From positions 28,323,366 to 28,387,365 of the forward strand of contig CM057135.1 of the NCBI GenBank assembly GCA_029964075.1: a stretch of DNA of 64,000 nt, in the 5' to 3' direction. This stretch comes from Patiria pectinifera. Its lineage: Eukaryota > Echinodermata > Asteroidea > Valvatida > Asterinidae. Each line of letters opens with the position of its first letter. The first letter of the stretch is position 1. Made by a program: the position numbers and the translations under genes. Positions 32,501-62,866 of this stretch are shown here, in pieces. The notes under the pieces are model-generated. The model had not been told where the DNA came from, did not search any database, and saw nothing but the letters and a program-made list of their open reading frames with translations.

Positions 32501-35500
32501 GAGAATTCAATGGAAATCTAATTAATTGGAGTTTGGGGGTTTTGGTTTAGGTCTTGGTATGGTTATTCACAAATACAGCAAGAACAAAGAAAATGAGATA
32601 TCTAGTTAAAAGTTTGTACATATACAACATATTGACTGCATCTGTGAGGAGAATTTTAATCGTGTCAATCGTAAGCCAATGGCAGGTCAAGTCATACATC
32701 AGGTCAACAAGTAACAGGGATGAACAGTGAGTATGCCTTTGTGGCGGTTCGTTTAAATAGTTTAAAACTTGACTTGAGACTAGTACTGCCAGGGACTTGA
32801 CTTGACTTGTGATAACTTGGTTACAAGTCGGTCAGCAGGTAGTCTTGGTTTCATGCCTGATTACCTGTCCTTCCCAGTTTCACTCTCAAACAGCCTGACA
32901 GCCTCCGTCTCCCCGGCATCGTCCAAAGAGTAAAACTCGGCGTCGTACCCCTTGGCAAGCATCTGTACCCTCTTCAGTGCCTCCTTGTGTTTAGGGGTGT
33001 TCAGACCCCAGAACAGATACTTCTCAGCCTGTTGGGCCCCCGTGAGGAGCTCCGAGGCCTTGGTCTTCAGCCCGAGCGTCGAGATGAAGCAGATGATGCG
33101 AATTGTCGTCTTGAAACCCACGTCAACCTCGAAGCCCTTGGTGGGGGCGACGTTCATGCGGAGGATGCAGGAATGGCTGTCGATTTGCCGGCCTGCTCGC
33201 TGGTGTAAAAGCTGGCCGGAGCTGGACACCAGAGCGCACGTTTTGCAGTGGAAATCCAAAGGCTACATTGAGTGGGATAAAAACCCAATAAAGAACATTC
33301 AAACACTGACAATAATCCTAAGACATATTAAAGAAACCTCACTGAATACTTCAAGATCAACCAGTGGGTAGGAACCCAATGGCAAATTCCTTGTACTTTA
33401 ATTTTCAAGGGGCATCAAATTTTATGTCAAGTGATTGTAGTAGAGCAGTGCTTTCTTAAATCTCACAAAATCCTATAGTTAGGTTGTGGTACCCGCTGCT
33501 ACATCAGATTTGAACCAGCCAGCCACCCCCGGCCAGCTTGGTGGTCGAGTGGTAAGACATCTGCACCAGTAAGCAAGAGGGCGTGGGTTCGAGTCTAACC
33601 AGAGTAGGTTGTGAATGTTTTTTTCACAGACACTGAGTGTAAAGTGTTAATTACGTCAGTGAAGGGCACAACCCAATATTGCATGTGCAAAATCTTTGAA
33701 AATCTTCTTTCAGATTTCGAAGGGTCTGGAAGGTTTCGGATAAGCACAACTGGTTACTGGTTTTCTGCATAGTGTACTCTTTAATGTATACCACTTGATC
33801 CATTAAATGTGTGCCGTGTTATGCATATTGACTCTACATATTTCATGACATTGAGTGTAATATTATGCATACTGCATGAGCAGGGCTAGGATTCTGCAGA
33901 CAAGCTGTCTACCGTATGATGATTTATTATTGTAACTCCCTCATCAGATGACTTATTTGCATGCATAGTGTGAGCATATTCATTTAATGCCTTTGCCCAG
34001 TCAAAACATCACCCAAGATGAGCCAATAAATCAGGTAAGGCGGGAGGGGGGGGGGGGGGCGACGACCTTCTTGAAACTAATTTAATATATTCATAGGGAA
34101 AAATTTGTGTCGGGGTGATGTAAATTCAATATTGGCTTTTGCCTTTCACCGACTTATTTTAATTTTTTTTTCATAAACACTGTATACTCAGTGTTGTCAC
34201 TCGGTTGGGACTCGAACCTACGACCTGCTGCTTACTGGTGCATATACATTCTTACTGGTGCATACATCACTCGACCACCGAGCTTGCCAGGGTCGGCTGG
34301 CTGGTTCGAATAAAATATAGCAGCGGGTATCACAATCAAACTATTCATAAGATGGAATTTGCGTCAGGGTTTATGTAAACTCAATGTTGGGTTTTGCCCT
34401 TCACCGACCGATTGTTGTTATTTTTTTATAAACACTGTATACTCCCGTGTGTCCTGAGTGATTTTTCTCACTACAGTGTTTATATAAAAAAATATATATA
34501 TTTTGGAGAAGGACAACAACCCAATATTGAAACAAATTTTAAGTTAATATTTTCATGACTAATTCTGATAAACTGCTACAAAATGCACACGTTTAGAAAC
34601 AACGCTATTGCAGCATAAATACAATTATAAAACCACACGTTTAGAAACAACGCTATTGCAGCATAAATACAATTATAAAACCTGAAATAGCATGTAAAAG
34701 CGCACGATTTACCCTTGAGTATATCAAGCAGGAAGACCAAGTAATTTCAACATCCCCTTCTCCGCAAGTCAAAGTTCAAACTTAGGTCATGGATGTGAAT
34801 CATAAGATCACTCTCGTTGTTGTTTCAACTTTATAACTTCTGCTGAAGTTAACTTACGTAAAATAATTTCATGATAATGTTATAAAAATGATGCAGACTT
34901 CTTTGTATCTATTATTCCCATTAAAAAAAAGAAAAGGAAAGTTGCCATTGAGCATTCCACATTTACCACAATAATTGAAGTGAAATAATCAAGTCTCTTT
35001 ATATTCATGACACTGAAATAAGATTCGTTTGACGGGTCATGTTGTTGCAAGCAGTCCGTGAGTTTGTATATTTTTCGGCTGAGTCGTGACAGCAGAAAGT
35101 CCCCCTACATCGCAGAAGAGTGGTCAACCTGAAAGGTTAAACGGATACGCTTAACTTGACGTAGCTGAGGGCAATGTTTGCCGTGGCTTGCAGAATTTCA
35201 TTACACCGAAGCTTGGAAAAACACGCGCACGCCAAATTCAAATAACTATGCCGCGGGGAAGGTGTGCTGCACTAGATAAATACGCTGAGGTTAATTTACG
35301 CATCCTACTTGTGGTAATTATGATAAATGGAGATGGCTTGCAGATGTGGAAATAAACATGAGTAAACATGGGACACTGGCCAAGGCTGAAATGTATTGGG
35401 ATAGGAGTTTGTTTCGAAGTGTTACATCTTTTAATGACAAACCTGTGAATCAGAATAAATTTAAAAACGAAAATTGGCAAAAGTGTTCCTACCTGTAAAT

Positions 35501-36528
35501 CTACCATTGACTTGTAATGCTGCTGGACCGAATGAAGCCGATCGTCTCTACTTCTGAATTCCGAAATGTTAATGTCTTTGTTGCCGTGGCAACCCTCATC
35601 TCGATTACTCTCGCATTCGCCCCTCCTGTGGTTTTCACTCTGTTTCTTTGATCCTTGATCGTCTGTGGACTTTTTGGAGAAGATAAAGTCGGGCGTGTCA
35701 TTATGCGGAGGGGAGGGCGGCGTTAGAGCGCTGCCTCCGTGGATCCTTCTCTGGGTGAGGTTCAGAAGATTGATGGAGAACCTGCCGCCGTCTTGGAGGG
35801 CCCTAATGGTTCTTGTGGAGTTCAGGATAAGCATGATGACGAGACTGGCCACAAACGAGTACAGGATGAGTGCTGTTAGAAATTTACGGCTCCGCTGATT
35901 GAGGGAAACATTGGCAAACAAAAAAATAAATCAGCACTGAAAACATTAAAAGAATGAGAGAAATGTGACCATAATATTTATTTTGGATATAATCATTTGA
36001 GATTTTCTTGAGATCAAGTGTAGCTTCTTGACCAAATTGAAATTCTTTGTGGCTGTCAGTTTCTGCTATGTAGACTTGTTTCTCTTTACATTTTTGGAGG
36101 AGTATTTATAACTAGTTCTTGATTTAATGTTTTTAATAAATAACAGCGTAGGGCAAGGGTGACAAAAAGGAAAGCACGTAGTAGTTTAGGACACAACAAG
36201 TTGAAATGAGCTGTCAACGACAATTTCTAAATACAAGAAATCTTTCTGTAAGGGAATTCTTGCATGTTTGACTGTGAAAACAAGGAAGTTATAATTTTGG
36301 CAAATTATGTTGCTTCCACTTCCAACATTATCCGTCGTAAACAATCTTAGCCCTCAGGAGGGGAAACAAGCCCTCAGGAGGGGAAAAGGGGTCAAAATAT
36401 AGTTGAGAATTTCATTAGGAAAGACGGACGTTTGTGCATGCCGTCGAAAACTTTAGAAAAGGAAATGTTTTGTTCAAACTTACAAGGAAGATGCATGAAG
36501 AGGTAGATGGCCTTACTTCACTCTCCAT
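29589..36528 (-). CDS. ST6GalNAc-type alpha-2,6-sialyltransferase (GT29)
   Basis: Golgi type II enzyme predicted to transfer sialic acid from CMP-sialic acid to GalNAc in alpha-2,6 linkage. Exons in coding order: 36,484-36,528 (provisional ATG exon, MESEVRPSTSS...), 35,493-35,894, 32,865-33,262, 32,234-32,341 and 29,589-29,844 (TAA stop). Phases join to 1,209 nt, 402 residues. A single membrane segment lies near residues 20-39 (LTALILYSFVASLVIMLIL), followed by a long stem with several N-x-S/T sites. Sialyl motif L starts at CKTCALVSSSGQLL and includes ILRMNVAPTKGFEVDVG. Motif S is NSWLSTGWFTM, motif III is YHYWQ and motif VS is HRFLTE. Closest by eye to vertebrate ST6GALNAC3/5/6, but orthology to one member is not assignable. 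The donor at 36,484 and acceptor at 35,894 support the first exon, whose start remains uncertain. Confidence 0.92.
29857..30185 (-). repeat. tRNA-derived SINE, third subfamily
   Basis: The minus-strand head reads TCATGGTCTAGAGCATTG and then GTGGGTTCAAGTCCAGCC (B box). The body includes CTTGCCCAAGGGCACA and the tail ACTTATATAGCGCTTTTATC, typical of LINE-mobilised SINEs. It lies in the sialyltransferase intron, 13 bp beyond the acceptor-side edge of the last exon. Confidence 0.65.
32675..32838. repeat. Minisatellite-ended element, degenerate copy 3
   Basis: A core like GGATGAACAGTGAGTATGCC followed by TTTGTGGCGG, flanked by CAAGTC-type and GACTTGTGAT-type motifs, matches the cores at 19,095, 22,925 and 46,940. 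Its arrays are almost lost. It lies in the sialyltransferase intron next to the motif L exon. Confidence 0.55.
33531..33700 (+). repeat. tRNA-derived SINE, 'GGTGGTCGAGTGG' family, plus copy
   Basis: The head has A box TGGTCGAGTGG and B box GGTTCGAGTCT, followed by body TTTTTTTCACAGACACTGAG and GAAGGGCACAACCCAATATT. Related minus copies are at 34,110-34,330 and 49,895-50,115. Confidence 0.72.
34110..34330 (-). repeat. tRNA-derived SINE, 'GGTGGTCGAGTGG' family, minus copy
   Basis: The head is reversed: CTCGACCACCGAGC with the B box as GGGACTCGAACC. The body contains ATAAACACTGTATACTCAGT. A 22-bp segment ending CTTACTGGTGCATA is duplicated inside the tRNA-like part. Confidence 0.7.
34360..34530. 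repeat. Inverted SINE-body halves
   Basis: GTTGGGTTTTGCCCTTCACC and AAACACTGTATACTC are mirrored by CTACAGTGTTTATATAAAA and GGACAACAACCCAATATTG. Two SINE bodies therefore lie head-to-head without tRNA-like heads. Confidence 0.5.
34586..34681. repeat. Perfect or near-perfect tandem duplication, 48-bp unit
   Basis: The unit beginning CACACGTTTAGAAACAACGC occurs at 34,586 and again at 34,634 with no visible difference. Confidence 0.85.
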
Positions 36529-36667
36529 GTTTTTGTTTTTTTAATCGGCTCAAATCCAATGCCTGAGAAAATAGAGGGGAAAAAAGGCTCAAAGTAATTT
36601 GATTTTACAAAGAGTAATGTAGGGTCCAGCTAATATGAGAAATCTGTAATGATGTTCAAATTTCCAT

Positions 36668-36988
36668 CAATGGCGCACCCAAGGGGGGGGCCCAGGGGGC
36701 CCTCGGGGGCTTGAGCCCCCCCGAAGAGGTTGTCAATTTTTTTTGGTCCTTTTTTTTTAGTCCCATGATTTGACCGTGGTGATTTGTATGTGGCCATTTT
36801 TTGTGTAGTATTATAGGGGTGTAAATTGTGCCACCAAAGTCCAAAAAGTCTGTCCGTCCAACCCCCCCTCCCCCCAAAAAAAATTAAAAAAATTAAAAAG
36901 AAAAACATTTTTTTGAAAAAATTCAAACTTCTAACAAAAGTTTGCAAACAATTGTGAGCCCCCAAGCCAAATCCTGGGTGTGCCACTG
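36668..36988. mobile_element. hAT-type MITE with 8-bp target duplication
   Basis: The ends CAATGGCGCACCCAAGG and CCTGGGTGTGCCACTG are inverted. They are flanked by identical 8-bp direct repeats ATTTCCAT at 36,660-36,667 and 36,989-36,996. An 8-bp duplication is the hAT signature. The 321-bp element is G/C-run rich inside and codes for no transposase. It lies upstream of the sialyltransferase. Confidence 0.82.
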
Positions 36989-36996
36989 ATTTCCAT

Positions 36997-39900
36997 CCCT
37001 AAAAACAGTTAATTTACATATCTAGTAGCTTTTAGTCTTGCACTATACTCAAACAAACTATTTATTGATCGAATAATTTACATCTATGTATATCTTAGTT
37101 ATATTTATCTTCGATTCCTTTGAATAGATCATTACACTGAGCTAGAGGTATTCTAAGTTGCTGTACTTTATATTTGAACTCTAATCTAATTTACAGTAAC
37201 TAATTCAAAGTGCACTAATTTAAAGGAATTTCAAGTGATTCAAGTAATAGAACAATAAATTATATTAGATCAGTTTCACAGTCACTAACACTTAAAAAGA
37301 AAAATCTGGTTACAAGATCTTTTTTCATTAGTAACGTTTGCTTTAATAGATACACAGATGCCTATTGCAGAATATGTACGTTGCATTAATGGGTCGTAAA
37401 TATTTCACCGCCATTTAGATTTATAAGATGCGTTTCTCTGAAATGCATCCTGATGAATTTTAATCGGTCCTGTGCGAGGGTTATTACTGCAATTTCCCAT
37501 GGGGAAAAAAGGCCCCCGAGACGATACAGGGGAGTACGTAAACAGGTTCAAAGAGGTATTTTGTGGTCTGAGTAATCATAAATTCTGTGTTGCTTTTCTG
37601 TATAAAAGACAACAAACGTTAACTTAACACAAACTCACTAATGAATTACGATGCATGTTATACAAACCATACATGTATGATAAAGATTGTGCTTGCAACA
37701 AAGACAACACTGACTAGATTTATTGCAGGTCATATTTCCAAAATATGGCCATGTGGTTAGAGATAGTTTCACAGATAAAAACGTTATTTGTTTTGAATTT
37801 ACACATCTTAAAATGGGATATTTTAGGTTTGTGCAAAATTTTGTTGCCATATTTATAAATGTTGAACAATATTGAGTCACGTAGAGTAAAATTGAGTAAA
37901 ATAAAAAATGTTAATTGCATGGGGCTATTCAAAATTTGACTTTGAATATTGAATTTGATAAATTTGAATTCGGAAATATGCTCTGCACGATCCATGATAC
38001 GACAGGGAGCATATAAGAAGGTTAGGTCATACAAACATCCACACTGGCTTTCCATCTCTCTTTCTTAGAATGTTCGCTCCCCAGCCAGACTTAAAGAAAA
38101 CAACGTGAGCTCTGCCAGCCCGCTCATATGAAATGAGAGACACACTATCCCTCATCACAGTGTGCAAATGACTGCTCAAGCAAAAAATACCCTCGGTGAT
38201 GAGAGAAAAGAATATCTCCCTTTTCATATTTTGCCACTGGGTGACGTCACTGTTAAAAAATGCCAAAATGAGCCAGCTTCTTTGGAGGTTGAAAGTAATA
38301 CTTTATAGCATCCTGTTGTGATGGACGCTTTAGTGATGAAATGTCTCAGATTTCACATGAGGATTCCCATATTGCTCCTCACTACTGGATAGTATTTCAG
38401 CTTCTCAAGAAGCCAGAAGAGCATCACTGAAACGTGGTTGACCTTTTTTTTTCTTTTTGAATAAATCCAGAAGGAAGACACGACCCTTTCACATCTTAAG
38501 TACATTTCTTACCGTGCAAGAGATAACTACACTTCGAATTTCTTGCACCTTTTCAAAAATTAAAATGTACATTCTGGTCAATTTAAGATCGTGAAAGATG
38601 ACAGTCTAACATTCTGCAATTCAGTGACATATCACCATCCAAATGTCTCTTTGAAACATCGGGACATTCAAAGTATTTGAAGTGCATTGGAATTCACCTG
38701 ATGAGGGCTCAAATGAATAATCACATCTGAGCTTTATGTTTATTTTGCATGCGCATGCACACAACTGTTACAAATATAACGTTGAGCTAGTCTCTGTAAT
38801 TAATGAAACCATGCTATGCACCTGCACCCAGGCATGTATTTATTGATTCTATATTATGAGCTGTTTAATTTAGAGTATATGATGATCACTGCTTTCCCTT
38901 GTGTCTGTTATGACAGAAGGCGGAAGTAGTGGATCAAACAGCTGGGAAAACAAAGGTGTTTTAGATGTGTCACAATTTATCAGATGCCCCCAATGTTTAG
39001 ATAATCTAACATGGAAATCTTCCCATGAATCTTTCATTGTCCATGAAATTAATGAATGGTTATATTTTGGGTTTTTCTTAGTACTACATACATTATTCAA
39101 AAAAATGTTTGCAAAGTATAACCATTAATAGATTTGTATGTTATTTTGTTTGATTTTTATAGTACTCTTATTTTTTCATTACTTTTTAATTTTTATTGAT
39201 ATGATGTTTAACTAATTTTTATTGTTCAATGTATTTGTAATGTGTGTTTTTACAGAAAACAGCTAAATTTTCCATTTTATTTTTGAAAATGGATAAAGAA
39301 TAAAGAATTGAATTGAATGGAATTATTTGATGAATTAATTGTGTTTTCTATCTGTGTCCAGATAGAGAAATACATGCTCCTAGATTACGCATTAATTCAA
39401 CAATGCAGTATTTTTTTCGTTGATCTAAATTTTCTGATGACAGATCTCAGAAACAATCTGTCACAGATTGTTTCTGAGTTCCACGGCTGTGTGATGTTAA
39501 TAGAGGCCCGTGTCACTATACATGCCATCATGTCTATGGGGAGTATGAAAATGCATCCTTCTTGAAAACCGTTTTTGTGGCTAAGCCGTAAAGTATTGCC
39601 GAGTTCAAATGTAGACCCTTGCTCTGTATTTTACCCCCGGGCAAAGCATTATACTCTCCACCTGTCTCTGTCACGGTTTATAAAAAATGATGGAAGCTGC
39701 TGCCAAAGCTAACGACAAAGCCTGATACTGCACATTGCTAATGTTCCCATGAAAAGTAGAAAAACTAATTGCAAAATTTCATACACGGTATAACTTATGA
39801 ACCTTTAAATTAATACAACCAGACCTTGTAGTTTTATGCATAATTACTATCGACCTTTAATTGACCTACCCTTAAACTGACCAATCATAAAATGCACTAT

Positions 39901-41196
39901 GCACTACTGCATTTCAGTTTGTTTTTCTTGAATGCTAGGGTCCGGATTTAATGAGATTTATTTCCGATAATGAAAAACATGGAGGGATGTATCCCTGATC
40001 CCTCAGGCTTTGCCGGTTAATCATATTTAGTGAGCATTACTGACTGACTCCCTTAAGCTGAAATGAATCTGCACTCAAGTGAGTGGGTGTATGTTTACTT
40101 GTTATTTTGCATTGGCGCCTGTATTGGGCAAAAATCTATCTAGGCTTGCCTTTTTTTTATCAATTATGAAAGACAGTCCAATTGACTTAATTAGTATATT
40201 CAGATCTTGAATTTGAGTTAGTTGGCGAGACTCTATCCCTTGATGAAATTTACATCAAAATCAAGCACATAGGCCTAACTCAGTTTAGAATTTTTTTTAC
40301 ACAAGTAGCTTTATGGTAGTACAGGGATGATAAAAAAACCAATTGATCAAAAAACCTGTTATCAGTTACATTATATACCCATAATGTTTTCTTATATTAG
40401 CACTTCTTGTTGTAAGTATAGCAAAGCTTTGTCGCTGAAGCAAAGAGTAATGCTAATATTTGAAGAGACACAGTGTTTCTTTGACACAGATGTGAATTTT
40501 AATTATTAAAGTAATACACTGTAATTCATTAGTTCATAAAGAATATAACTTGGCTTCAATAGGTTTTGTGTCCCACCCAAGGCTCAGAATTTTGCTTAAT
40601 ACTCAAATACTTTTGAAAGGAAATGAGTCAAGTGGTCATGCACCTGCAATAGGTCAGCTGAATTGTAGACCTTTGTGATTCACAAATTAGAAACATTGGA
40701 AATTGAACAAAACTAAACAGATAAAAGAGGTTTGAAAATAGTTTGATTTCACATACTTCTGAATTCCATATGAGGTACCCAAATATCAACTTATGTTTTT
40801 AAGTAACTAGTAACAGATATTTTAAAACAGTTTGAGACTTCTCAAAAACACTATCGTGATCATCTTACATTTATCTTCACTGTAACCTATGTATAAAACT
40901 TCCACTGTAGAGGGAACTATACATAGTATTTATCTTGCATGTAAACAAAATGGGCCCTAAAACAGAATTCCCTCGAAAATATCGTTATTTTGCACAACGT
41001 TCATTCCATCTCACATTCTTGTATTGATTTAAGTATGTTTATTTCGTGAGCATAGAAAGAACAGTGGCAATACATACCTAACTCCTCAAAGTACACCCAT
41101 CAGACTGCATTGATCCAATGAGGCAAACGAAGCGGCAAAAAGCTGCAGCACTATGTGCGATGTGTACGCTCAAGCACATGAACTTTATAAAACTGA
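36997..41196. other. Intergenic region upstream of the sialyltransferase
   Basis: I recognise no gene. A possible LINE 3' end is seen near 38,900-39,320, where an AT-rich tail ends in AATAAAGAATTGAATTGAAT, a short tandem tail typical of non-LTR elements. A perfect hairpin lies at 39,446-39,478. The remainder is AT-rich and could hold distal 5' UTR exons or enhancers. Confidence 0.5.
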
Positions 41197-41577
41197 AGCC
41201 GGGTTGTTTTTGCACGGGATCTCATCAGCTCACCAGTCCCCTACGTATTTCCTGATGTGAACCGGGTCCGTGACTCATCCGCTCTCCAAGACTTAATATG
41301 TTCCCTTTCCAATTTGTCTAATAATTTGTGCCACGAGCGCGACTCGCCGTTGCTCGGGGTGTCAAAGTCGAAGGGGCCGCTCTCCGCGGCCAACGATGAT
41401 TCAGACCCGCTACAACACGAGGACGGCCGGTGTAATGCGCTACGCCGGCTCCGGGTGTACGAACTCCGGTGGAGTAGAAAGAGGAAGGTGGAAATTATTC
41501 TGAAGCAATGCCTTGGGGTTATCTGGAAGGGAACACTGCTGATAATAATGATGGAGAAGGGTCTGGTGGGAATATAG
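41197..41577 (+). other. CpG-rich open segment, possible exon or promoter, unassigned
   Basis: A plus-strand frame is open from 41,197 to a stop at 41,577, with unusually high GC and CpG compared with its surroundings. It includes ACGAGGACGGCCGG, and GCGACCGCGGCGAG lies just after it. An acceptor-like CAG at 41,236 and a donor-like AAG/GTGGAA near 41,490 exist. The encoded peptide (for example LRRLRVYELRWSRKRK) matches no family I know. Equally likely it is the CpG-rich promoter and untranslated exon of the minus-strand sialyltransferase about 5 kb away. Confidence 0.3.
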
Positions 41578-43954
41578 AAGGTAAAGACCTTGTTGGCGAC
41601 CGCGGCGAGCGATCGGCGTTTTTGATATCGGCGATTTGTGACTGATATGCTACTTGCTAGACTTGCGTCTGCAGTTGTGTAGATCGGTCGATGGTTTCTG
41701 TGTTAGTCATTAATTATTCACCTCGAATTGATGTGAAAGTGCAACTGCGGCAGTTCTTTGTCAGTGCTTCATTCATCCAGCACTATATACAGTCTTTCAC
41801 GCTGTAAATCAATTTCCTCCTGCCCTATATTTTTTCTCAAATTGGCTAAGCCTACTTTTAAAGCCGGGGCCAGGGGTACACCGCCTCGTTCAAGGCAGGG
41901 TATACAAAATGCCTCCCCAACCCCCAAAATATCACAAAATAATTTTCGTGCAGTCTTCTCAATTTTACGAGATCCTTGCCTGACCAACTTTCATTCAAAC
42001 TTTGCTATTGCGTTACTTCTCTCAACGTCAAGATAATTGTTATTGATGCCAGGGCCAGGGATGAAGTGGTGATTTTGGCCTAAGCCAACACTGGTCAAAT
42101 GCAGTATTTGAAAGTTCAAAACCTAAAGTAATTCCCGAACTAAGTTACTTTTGCATGAAGTCTACATAATTATGTTGGCCAAACTATGAAACACTAACGA
42201 ACAAAATACAAACTTTTATGAAACTCTTAAGCTACTTTTTTGTTACATTAGTTACCTTATGTCCACGTGCAGCAGACAGAAGTTAAATTTGAGCAGCCAT
42301 TTTTCCCGCTTCACGAGTCACGACTGCTTACGTCATGGCTGTGAAAAAAACTGCCCAATGGCGGCGCAAAGCTGCTTAAAAAACGCCCGTCAGAAATGTC
42401 ATGTGACCTGGGGTCAAATGTCGCGGGGGGGGGTTCAGTTTACATGAACGGAAATTGTCCATTGAGAAAAACAATATTTGCGTTCTTCAATCCTCTCACA
42501 AAGTATTTTCCAAATTTGCCCGTTTGTCTAAAAAAACTAAGTAAATAAGGACAGGGAACAGTGAACACGACCATACTTGACACAAGAACCAGTAATTATT
42601 TTGAATATGTCTCTTTTTATTCAGGATTATGCAACACTATCACAGGTGGGCTAAGGAGATTACAGAAATGGATTTCAACTTTTTTTTTTAAAGAGCTGAG
42701 CAAGTACTGATGTTAAATACAAAAAAAAAAATGCCTAACGTGATAAATTAAATACACTTGAAAATCTAATTTTGACCTTTGATTGTAAACCACACCCAAC
42801 AACCCATTCCCAACAAAAAAGCAATACTTTAATAGGATGGGATTGACCTATTTTGTGTAGTAACTTGCAGAAATATTAAAATAATTCAGTACACTGTAGA
42901 ACGTAGAAGAGAAACAATATACAGTTGTACTTGCCTCTAAAGTGTGCACCTAAATGAATTGAGCAACACCCAAAGTGGAGTACATGCACAATTAAATAAG
43001 GAGAACCTGTAGTGATAAATGTACCATTAAATGCACGAAAACAAAAATCCCAGATCTTATCACAAAATTAATACAATTATTTTGCCGACAATATTCATCA
43101 TATCCCTACCAATGCACCATCGTTTGTATACATCCAGTCCAACTCCAGTATATATATATCTTATTTACATTTCAGTAAGACATGCGAGCCACCATGTTTT
43201 AAATGAATCTCCTGCGGCAAATATTACAATGCTTTACAATACTATCACCATCACAACTTCAAGTCACTTTTTTTCTTTTATAATCAAGGGGGGGGGGGGT
43301 GGTTTAATTTCAAAATAAAATGAAGGAAAAAAACAAACAAACCTACGTGACTCTTATCAAACATTCTGGACATACATTTATATACAAAATCATTTTTTCA
43401 CATTACGAATTAACTCCCTAAAACCACTTTTTAACTTCCAACGATTTGGGATAAAACAAACAAATTTGGAAAGGCAAACGGTGGCTTTTTATCTCGAGTA
43501 AGCGTATTAGTATGAGTAAATGTGATCAAAACTTAATCTGGCTATTTACAGTGCATAACGTCCCATACATCTTATGAAGCGAGCAGTGAGGAATCATTTT
43601 ACTTGACAGTCATATCCGAGATATAATATTCGGATTTTCAATGATCACGCGGACATTACAGCATTGATGCTCGAAAGATAATAAACTTGCATTTAGTATT
43701 TCCAAATTACAGAACGCGGTCTCGACAACTCTTTGGTTTAACTTGCTGTCGAGCCAAATTTTCAAGGGTAGGCACATCAAAGCGAAATTCAAACCGTCAT
43801 GCAGAGTCTATTCTACAAAAGCAAAAACACGCTCCAAGAAAACTGCTTCTGGTTATTGAGTTAAAAAAAAAAGGAAACAGTCCTACAAAACAATTTACTG
43901 CTCGAAACACTGAAATCCAAACACATTGTCTGTTCTTTCTTGCAATTTTTTTAT
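41578..43954. other. Region downstream of OGT, probable OGT 3' UTR in part
   Basis: No coding gene is seen. On the minus strand the OGT stop codon overlaps an AATAAA (43,950-43,955), and another AATAAA lies near 42,616. OGT transcripts could end at either or continue further. G-tracts occur at 42,426 and 43,288. Confidence 0.45.
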
Positions 43955-61828
<17,874 letters not shown>

Positions 61829-62860
61829 TTAGGATTTTGAAGTGATCTTCTTTGTCAACCGCAGCCGATATCTGAACGAGATCGAGAAGAGGTTGCGAAA
61901 AATAAAATGGCGACGACAATGAAATCCGTGACGTGTTTCAGCCTAATATGCATTAATGAGCACGCGCTCGCGGATGTGATCGTGGCGGGCCGAATCACCG
62001 CATACTTCCTATCCTCTATTCAAGCAAAGTATTCTCAGTGAGGCCGCACGTGGACCCATTGTAATACACGTAGTAATAGGCGAGGACAAACGGTGAAGCC
62101 TTGATTAAAGACTACGCTTTCTAAAATTTGTTACATTTTCGTGACACCGTATTTGACTATGAATAAAGTAGGTCTTCGTAGCTGCATCTGTTAAATTCTG
62201 CACAGGATAGTCCCGCGCATGGGCGCCGAAAATGAGGCCTACTCTTCAACTTTGTTTACCCCTAGATTTTATTTTCTTTAGTTGCATTGTTTCTTCTTTT
62301 CTTTATTTCCGCTGATTTTACAACGATCCACTGTAGTTTTTTTCCAATCATTTAGAATAAATAATGATTATGCCAACCATCATGATGAACGTGATGATGA
62401 TTTCAAGCATCTAAAATACCAGTGTTGCGTACTACAAACGTCCCCGTGCGCATTAATTTTATGCGATAGCTGATGATCTTTTAATTAGCTGTTGATAACT
62501 TTAATTAAAATTCACCCAAGAATATAGCCTACCAACAATCTTGGAAGCTATGATAAATATTTGCAAGCATAATGTTTTTAATGAACGTGACGTGTGAATT
62601 GGGAAGGCGGGCGCTTTATAACAAGCCGGATTCCAAATGGAACATACAATTTATACAAAGTATACATTTCAAGTATTGTATACATTTCGTTCCTAACTTC
62701 GGTTGATTGATTGCAATGGGTTGCTCGCGTGACCCACCGCGGATTGATATACGCGCATAAATCTCAACATAAACTTTAGCGCGTAACTGAGTACTGGGTG
62801 CGGCGACGGAGCATGTGTGTATGATTTTATGATAAGTATAGTAGACTGCGGTTTTTGTAC
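61829..62860. promoter_or_regulatory. OGT upstream region
   Basis: This region lies between the OGT start codon and the presumed next gene. AAAATGGCGAC at about 61,903 (plus strand, 75-85 bp from the OGT ATG) resembles a YY1 site often seen near TSSs. A 44-codon plus-strand frame starts at that ATG but resembles nothing known. No other gene is visible to 62,860. Confidence 0.4.
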
Positions 62861-62866
62861 GCGTGG

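Noticed and set aside
33531..33605. Functional tRNA gene on plus
   Set aside because: Polymerase III boxes are present, but two related dispersed copies with shared non-tRNA bodies show that it is a SINE.
35895..35921. Start of the sialyltransferase at a codon near 35,921
   Set aside because: That codon is TTG with a stop four codons upstream, and the segment is a polypyrimidine tract ending in AATCAG. A splice acceptor at 35,895 fits better, with the ATG in the exon at 36,484-36,528.
36630..36986. 118- and 73-codon minus frames near 36.7 kb
   Set aside because: They lie inside the hAT-type MITE and reflect its G/C runs.
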